A stretch of DNA of 8,265 bases from Flavobacteriales bacterium UBA5871 (lineage in GTDB: Bacteria; Bacteroidota; Bacteroidia; Flavobacteriales_D; Crocinitomicaceae), in the NCBI GenBank assembly GCA_002432085.1, contig DJFN01000238.1:10542-18806 (forward strand). The letters are read 5' to 3'. Every line of letters begins with the position of its first letter. The stretch's first letter is position 1. Positions 5,880 through 8,265 of the stretch are shown in pieces. The position numbers and the translations under genes were made by a program. Below the pieces are notes generated by a model that was not told the DNA's origin, made no database searches, and saw nothing but the letters and a program-made list of their open reading frames with translations.

Positions 5880-6521
5880 ATGACCTATCTGTTCACGGAA
5901 CCGTTGAATGAAAGTGTTTCCATGGAATTCGACTGGAAAAGCAACGAAAATCCAGATAAATCAGACAACGGTCGTGTCGGACTTCCAAGCAAAGGCCGCT
6001 ATCCGATGATGATGGACGATCCCACAACAGGCGAACGGGTTTACTATTGGCTGGATTTCAAAACCGCTTCCGACGGCAAAAAGAGCGCCATTATTTCGAC
6101 AAAAACAGACGCCATCGACACGCTTTTCTTCAGCGACGACCAAAGCTGGTATCAGGAATATGTTGATTACATGAACGGCGCATCTGAACCTGAAGAAACG
6201 GAACAAACCGAGCTTACTGTCGGAGAATACACGATTGCAGGCTTTCGACGCAAGGACGAAGCCACGCTGATCCTTGATTTTTCTTCGGCTGAAGGTGTCA
6301 AATTTTCACTCATGGGCTCACCGGAAGAAGCGTGTGCAGACGGGCACTATCTGGAAGGTGTAATGCAAGCGAACGGAGACAAGAAATACATTTATAAAAC
6401 CGACGGTTGCACCATTCATTTTGAAATCGAAGCCAAACAGGTCACGATCCGCGAAGAAAAATGCGCCAGGCCACCAAAAGGCTGCTCATCCTGGAACGGC
6501 GTCTACCTTATCGATATGTAG
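5880..6521 (+). CDS. Secreted hypothetical protein, N-terminus displaced by frameshift
   Basis: The open frame from the internal ATG encodes 213 residues of a protein I do not recognise. The intact protein would be about 35 residues longer and exported, because a signal peptide lies in the same frame just upstream but out of frame with its ATG. The body is acidic and beta-rich in appearance. Four cysteines lie in the last third (152, 177, 195 and 202), in a pattern that suggests two disulfides in the periplasm or outside the cell: ACADGHYLEGV, TDGCTIHFEI, EEKCARPPKGC. The C-terminus ends WNGVYLIDM. Residues ~103-110 are a glutamate-rich linker between two halves, each with a repeated tyrosine/aspartate-rich beta pattern. 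The ATG at 5880 is probably not the native start. The gene stands alone, with repeats on both sides. Confidence 0.75.
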   Translation: MTYLFTEPLNESVSMEFDWKSNENPDKSDNGRVGLPSKGRYPMMMDDPTTGERVYYWLDFKTASDGKKSAIISTKTDAIDTLFFSDDQSWYQEYVDYMNGASEPEETEQTELTVGEYTIAGFRRKDEATLILDFSSAEGVKFSLMGSPEEACADGHYLEGVMQANGDKKYIYKTDGCTIHFEIEAKQVTIREEKCARPPKGCSSWNGVYLIDM

Positions 6522-6532
6522 CTATCCGTCGA

Positions 6533-6577
6533 CTCACACTCACACCTGTCTGCCGACAGGCAGGCTCACACTCACAC
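6533..6577. repeat. Palindrome flanked by 13-bp CTCACA direct repeats
   Basis: The 20-base near-palindrome CCTGTCTGCCGACAGGCAGG (6545-6564) has the same 13 bases, CTCACACTCACAC, on each side (6533-6545 and 6565-6577). The palindrome pairs at nine of ten positions in RNA if one U-G pair is allowed. It resembles palindromes that I recall as frequent in Bacteroidota intergenic regions. It could act as the 3' stem of the preceding transcript, but no T-tract follows. Confidence 0.8.
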
Positions 6578-6590
6578 TGAAAAGACCGAA

Positions 6591-6647
6591 GCCTGAACAC
6601 GAAGCAGATTCACCTTCGGTATAACGCTTCGTGTCAGGCCGGAGACT
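6591..6647 (+). repeat. 57-bp hairpin repeat, copy 2
   Basis: This is the plus-strand counterpart of 1895-1951. The outer arms GCCTGAACACGAAGC and GCTTCGTGTCAGGC pair over 14 bp with a single bulged A. The middle contains ACCTTCGGT, which can fold on itself. GGAGACT after the hairpin is conserved in both copies and belongs to the element. It lies 69 bp after the secreted-protein gene and before the methyltransferase promoter. Confidence 0.85.
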
Positions 6648-6659
6648 GTTCCACCAAAA

Positions 6660-6691
6660 AACTGTTCACTATTCACTGTTCACTGTTCACT
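6660..6691 (+). repeat. TTCACT heptamer array, copy C
   Basis: Four tandem TTCACTR units lie just upstream of the candidate promoter of the methyltransferase gene. The sequence equals the reverse complement of copy A (5249-5280) at 31 of 32 positions. Confidence 0.85.
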
Positions 6692-6697
6692 ATATAC

Positions 6698-6705
6698 TAT
6701 CTTCG
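6698..6705 (+). promoter_or_regulatory. Candidate -7 promoter element for methyltransferase operon
   Basis: TATCTTCG differs at one base from TAnnTTTG and ends four bases before the ATG at 6710. The short distance again implies a nearly leaderless transcript. No -33 box was identified. Confidence 0.35.
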
Positions 6706-6709
6706 CCCC

Positions 6710-7567
6710 ATGACGTGGCTCAAGGATCTCATCAAGTATTATTGCAATCCGTTCATCCATCGGCATAAGCTCGCGCCGGCGGTTGGGATCCAGCAGCGAC
6801 AGCTCATGCAGCATTACCTCGTTTGCAAGGCCAACAAACAGTTGCCGGATATCCGTACGACGGGCTTCAAAGTCTTTTCGCAGTTCGAAGAAGACGGCAT
6901 TCTGCTCTATCTTTTTTCCATCATCGGCGAAGGCTCGAAAACCTTTGTGGAGATCGGAGCGAACGACGGTATCAACAGCAACTGCAGCAATCTTGCTCTG
7001 CATTTCAGCTGGAGCGGACTTTTCCTCGAAGGAAGCGAAAAACTCATCAAGCGTGGACGCAAATTCTACTCGCGCATTCCGACGCCTTACCATCCGAAGC
7101 CGAAGTTCGTTCAGGCGATCGTGAAGCGCGAAAACATCAACGAATTATTATCACAGAACGGCATTACGGGTGATTTCGAGCTCTTATCCATCGATATCGA
7201 CGGCAACGACTACTGGGTCTGGGACGCTATTACGGTGGCCCGTCCGAAAGTGGTCGTGATCGAAACGCACATCGAATTCGGCATACGGAATATCGTCGTT
7301 CCTTACGATCCGGATTACATGTTCCCGGGCAAACATCCGGTTTACCACGGCGCTTCCGTTACGGCGATGAACAAGCTGGCGGAGCGTAAAGGCTATCGTC
7401 TTGTTGCCGCCAGCGATTACGGGATCAATCAGATCTTTTTGCGCAACGACCTCGCCATCGGTGAAATCCCGGCAATCGATCCGGCCGGCACGCTCTGGCA
7501 TCCGAAAACGATCGCTTCGTTCAAAACGTTCGAGCCGATCAAAGACTGGGAATACCTGGAAGGTTAA
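6710..7567 (+). CDS. FkbM-like SAM-dependent methyltransferase
   Basis: A 285-residue cytoplasmic protein with a class I Rossmann methyltransferase core. Motif I is FVEIGANDGINSN (79-91), which binds S-adenosylmethionine. The acidic residue after strand 2 is in LFLEGSEK (104-111). LLSIDIDGNDYWVW (158-171) and VVVIETH (181-187) follow, as in FkbM-type methyltransferases. A SQFEEDGILLYLF stretch (57-69) precedes the core, as in many such proteins encoded near polysaccharide genes. The substrate is unknown; sugars or small molecules are common in the family. The ATG at 6710 follows a candidate promoter directly. The next gene starts 20 bp after its stop, suggesting a three-gene unit. No sign of damage. 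Confidence 0.82.
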   Translation: MTWLKDLIKYYCNPFIHRHKLAPAVGIQQRQLMQHYLVCKANKQLPDIRTTGFKVFSQFEEDGILLYLFSIIGEGSKTFVEIGANDGINSNCSNLALHFSWSGLFLEGSEKLIKRGRKFYSRIPTPYHPKPKFVQAIVKRENINELLSQNGITGDFELLSIDIDGNDYWVWDAITVARPKVVVIETHIEFGIRNIVVPYDPDYMFPGKHPVYHGASVTAMNKLAERKGYRLVAASDYGINQIFLRNDLAIGEIPAIDPAGTLWHPKTIASFKTFEPIKDWEYLEG

Positions 7568-7587
7568 TCACGTTCAAAATTCATATT

Positions 7588-8037
7588 ATGCACAGCTTAT
7601 TCGACAAAGAACACACCGAAAATGCGATCGCGCGACTCGAAAAGATCACGGCCGATCAGCAGTCTTTGTGGGGAAAAATGAATCCGGCGCAGATGATGTC
7701 ACACTGCTCGGCAACAATGGTCGTAGCCCGCGATCAGCGTGAAATCAAGCGCATATTCCTGAGCTATGTGCTCGGGTCGCTCATCAAAAAAGAGTTTTAC
7801 AACGACAATCCTGTCAAGAAAAACAATCCGACACACAAGACGTTCATTCGCACCAGCGATGCCGATCTGGAAAAAGAGCGTCAGGAGCTGATCGGGCACC
7901 TGCGTGCATTCCAGGAAGGCGGAATCGAAAAATGTACCGCCAGGCCGCATGCTTTCTTCGGAAATCTAACCAAAGAACAATGGGGATTGGGCATGTACAA
8001 GCACCTCGATCACCATTTACAGCAATTCGCCGTTTAA
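7588..8037 (+). CDS. DUF1569 / DinB-like metal-binding protein
   Basis: A 149-residue protein that fits the DUF1569 family of the DinB/YfiT-like helical-bundle superfamily. Two regions support this: MNPAQMMSHCSATM near residue 31, and the C-terminal block HAFFGNLTKEQWGLGMYKHLDHHLQQF (121-147). Histidines 39, 139 and 142/143 are in position to bind a divalent metal, as in DinB-like proteins. Members are of normal length around 150 residues and mostly uncharacterised; some DinB-like proteins are thiol-dependent transferases. The next ATG lies one base after its stop, so it is likely translated together with the O-methyltransferase downstream. There is no Shine-Dalgarno sequence before its ATG. 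Confidence 0.85.
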   Translation: MHSLFDKEHTENAIARLEKITADQQSLWGKMNPAQMMSHCSATMVVARDQREIKRIFLSYVLGSLIKKEFYNDNPVKKNNPTHKTFIRTSDADLEKERQELIGHLRAFQEGGIEKCTARPHAFFGNLTKEQWGLGMYKHLDHHLQQFAV

Positions 8038-8038
8038 C

Positions 8039-8265
8039 ATGGAATTCATCGACGAAGCGCTCGACACTTACGTCTGTGCGCATACTTCACCGGAAAATCC
8101 GCTGCTGGCAAAATTGAACCGCGACACGCATGTGAACGTGCTTCAGCCGCGTATGCTAAGCGGACATTTCCAGGGACGCGTTTTGAGCATGCTTTCTCAA
8201 ATGATTCGTCCGGAACGTATTCTGGAAATCGGGACCTATACCGGCTATTCGGCTTTATGCCTGGC
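8039..8265 (+). CDS. O-methyltransferase, N-terminal part (runs off window)
   Basis: The first 75 codons of an open frame that continues past the right edge. It begins MEFIDEALDTYVCAHTSPENPLLAKLNR. After PRMLSGHFQGRVLSMLSQMI comes ILEIGTYTGYSALCLA, the SAM-binding motif I of the caffeoyl-CoA O-methyltransferase/TrmR-like family. The helical lead-in with PRMLSGHFQGRVL is characteristic of bacterial members. Family proteins are about 210-220 residues long, so roughly two thirds is missing. The ATG follows the DUF1569 stop by one base, indicating co-transcription. The substrate could be a small molecule or tRNA; the visible part does not decide. Confidence 0.88.
   Translation, partial: MEFIDEALDTYVCAHTSPENPLLAKLNRDTHVNVLQPRMLSGHFQGRVLSMLSQMIRPERILEIGTYTGYSALCL

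Noticed and set aside
6680..7093. 137-codon open frame on the minus strand
   Set aside because: It is a shadow of the FkbM-like methyltransferase and crosses its promoter and the TTCACT array.

Overview
The window most likely comes from a member of the Bacteroidota, probably a Flavobacteriia-like lineage with close to 50% GC. The evidence is indirect but consistent. Genes lack Shine-Dalgarno sequences. Several starts are preceded by elements close to the Bacteroidota -7 box TAnnTTTG. An ECF sigma gene is followed by a membrane anti-sigma protein carrying a large periplasmic part, and a four-helix-bundle (S23/IVS-type) protein and a DUF1569 protein are present. Short tandem repeats and a palindrome of kinds I associate with this phylum fill the gaps. 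I cannot name the species.

Left block, minus strand (read right to left). A four-helix-bundle gene (5652-5293) is followed by an ECF sigma factor (5197-4661). Next comes a roughly 900-residue protein (4650-1954) with an anti-sigma-like N-terminus, one membrane helix and a large periplasmic part. That part contains a c-type cytochrome domain with the heme motif CATCH. Then come a compact DEAD-box RNA helicase (1875-772) and, 2 bp after it, a Crp/Fnr-type regulator (769-86). The sigma and anti-sigma genes form one unit. The helicase and Crp/Fnr genes form another, which probably starts from a promoter at about 1881-1888.

Right block, plus strand. A small secreted cysteine-containing protein (5880-6521) has lost its signal peptide from the reading frame through a single-base shift. 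A three-gene unit follows: an FkbM-like SAM-dependent methyltransferase (6710-7567), a DUF1569/DinB-like protein (7588-8037), and the start of an O-methyltransferase that runs off the right edge (8039 onward).

The intergenic DNA is unusually rich in repeats. A 57-bp hairpin element occurs twice (1895-1951 and 6591-6647). It matches at 50 of 57 positions and has the same orientation relative to the gene before it. Heptamer (TTCACTR) arrays stand just upstream of three gene starts, always with the same polarity relative to the downstream gene. Two of them flank the AT-rich four-helix-bundle gene as inverted repeats. Perfect and imperfect palindromes lie at 5701-5720 and 6545-6564.

The best candidate for an undescribed system is the sigma factor paired with a cytochrome-c-bearing anti-sigma-like protein. 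Heme or redox state in the periplasm could control transcription through it. The cytochrome module is encoded in a stretch of clearly lower GC than the rest of its gene, which suggests it was acquired or replaced. The regulatory function is inference from domain architecture and gene order.
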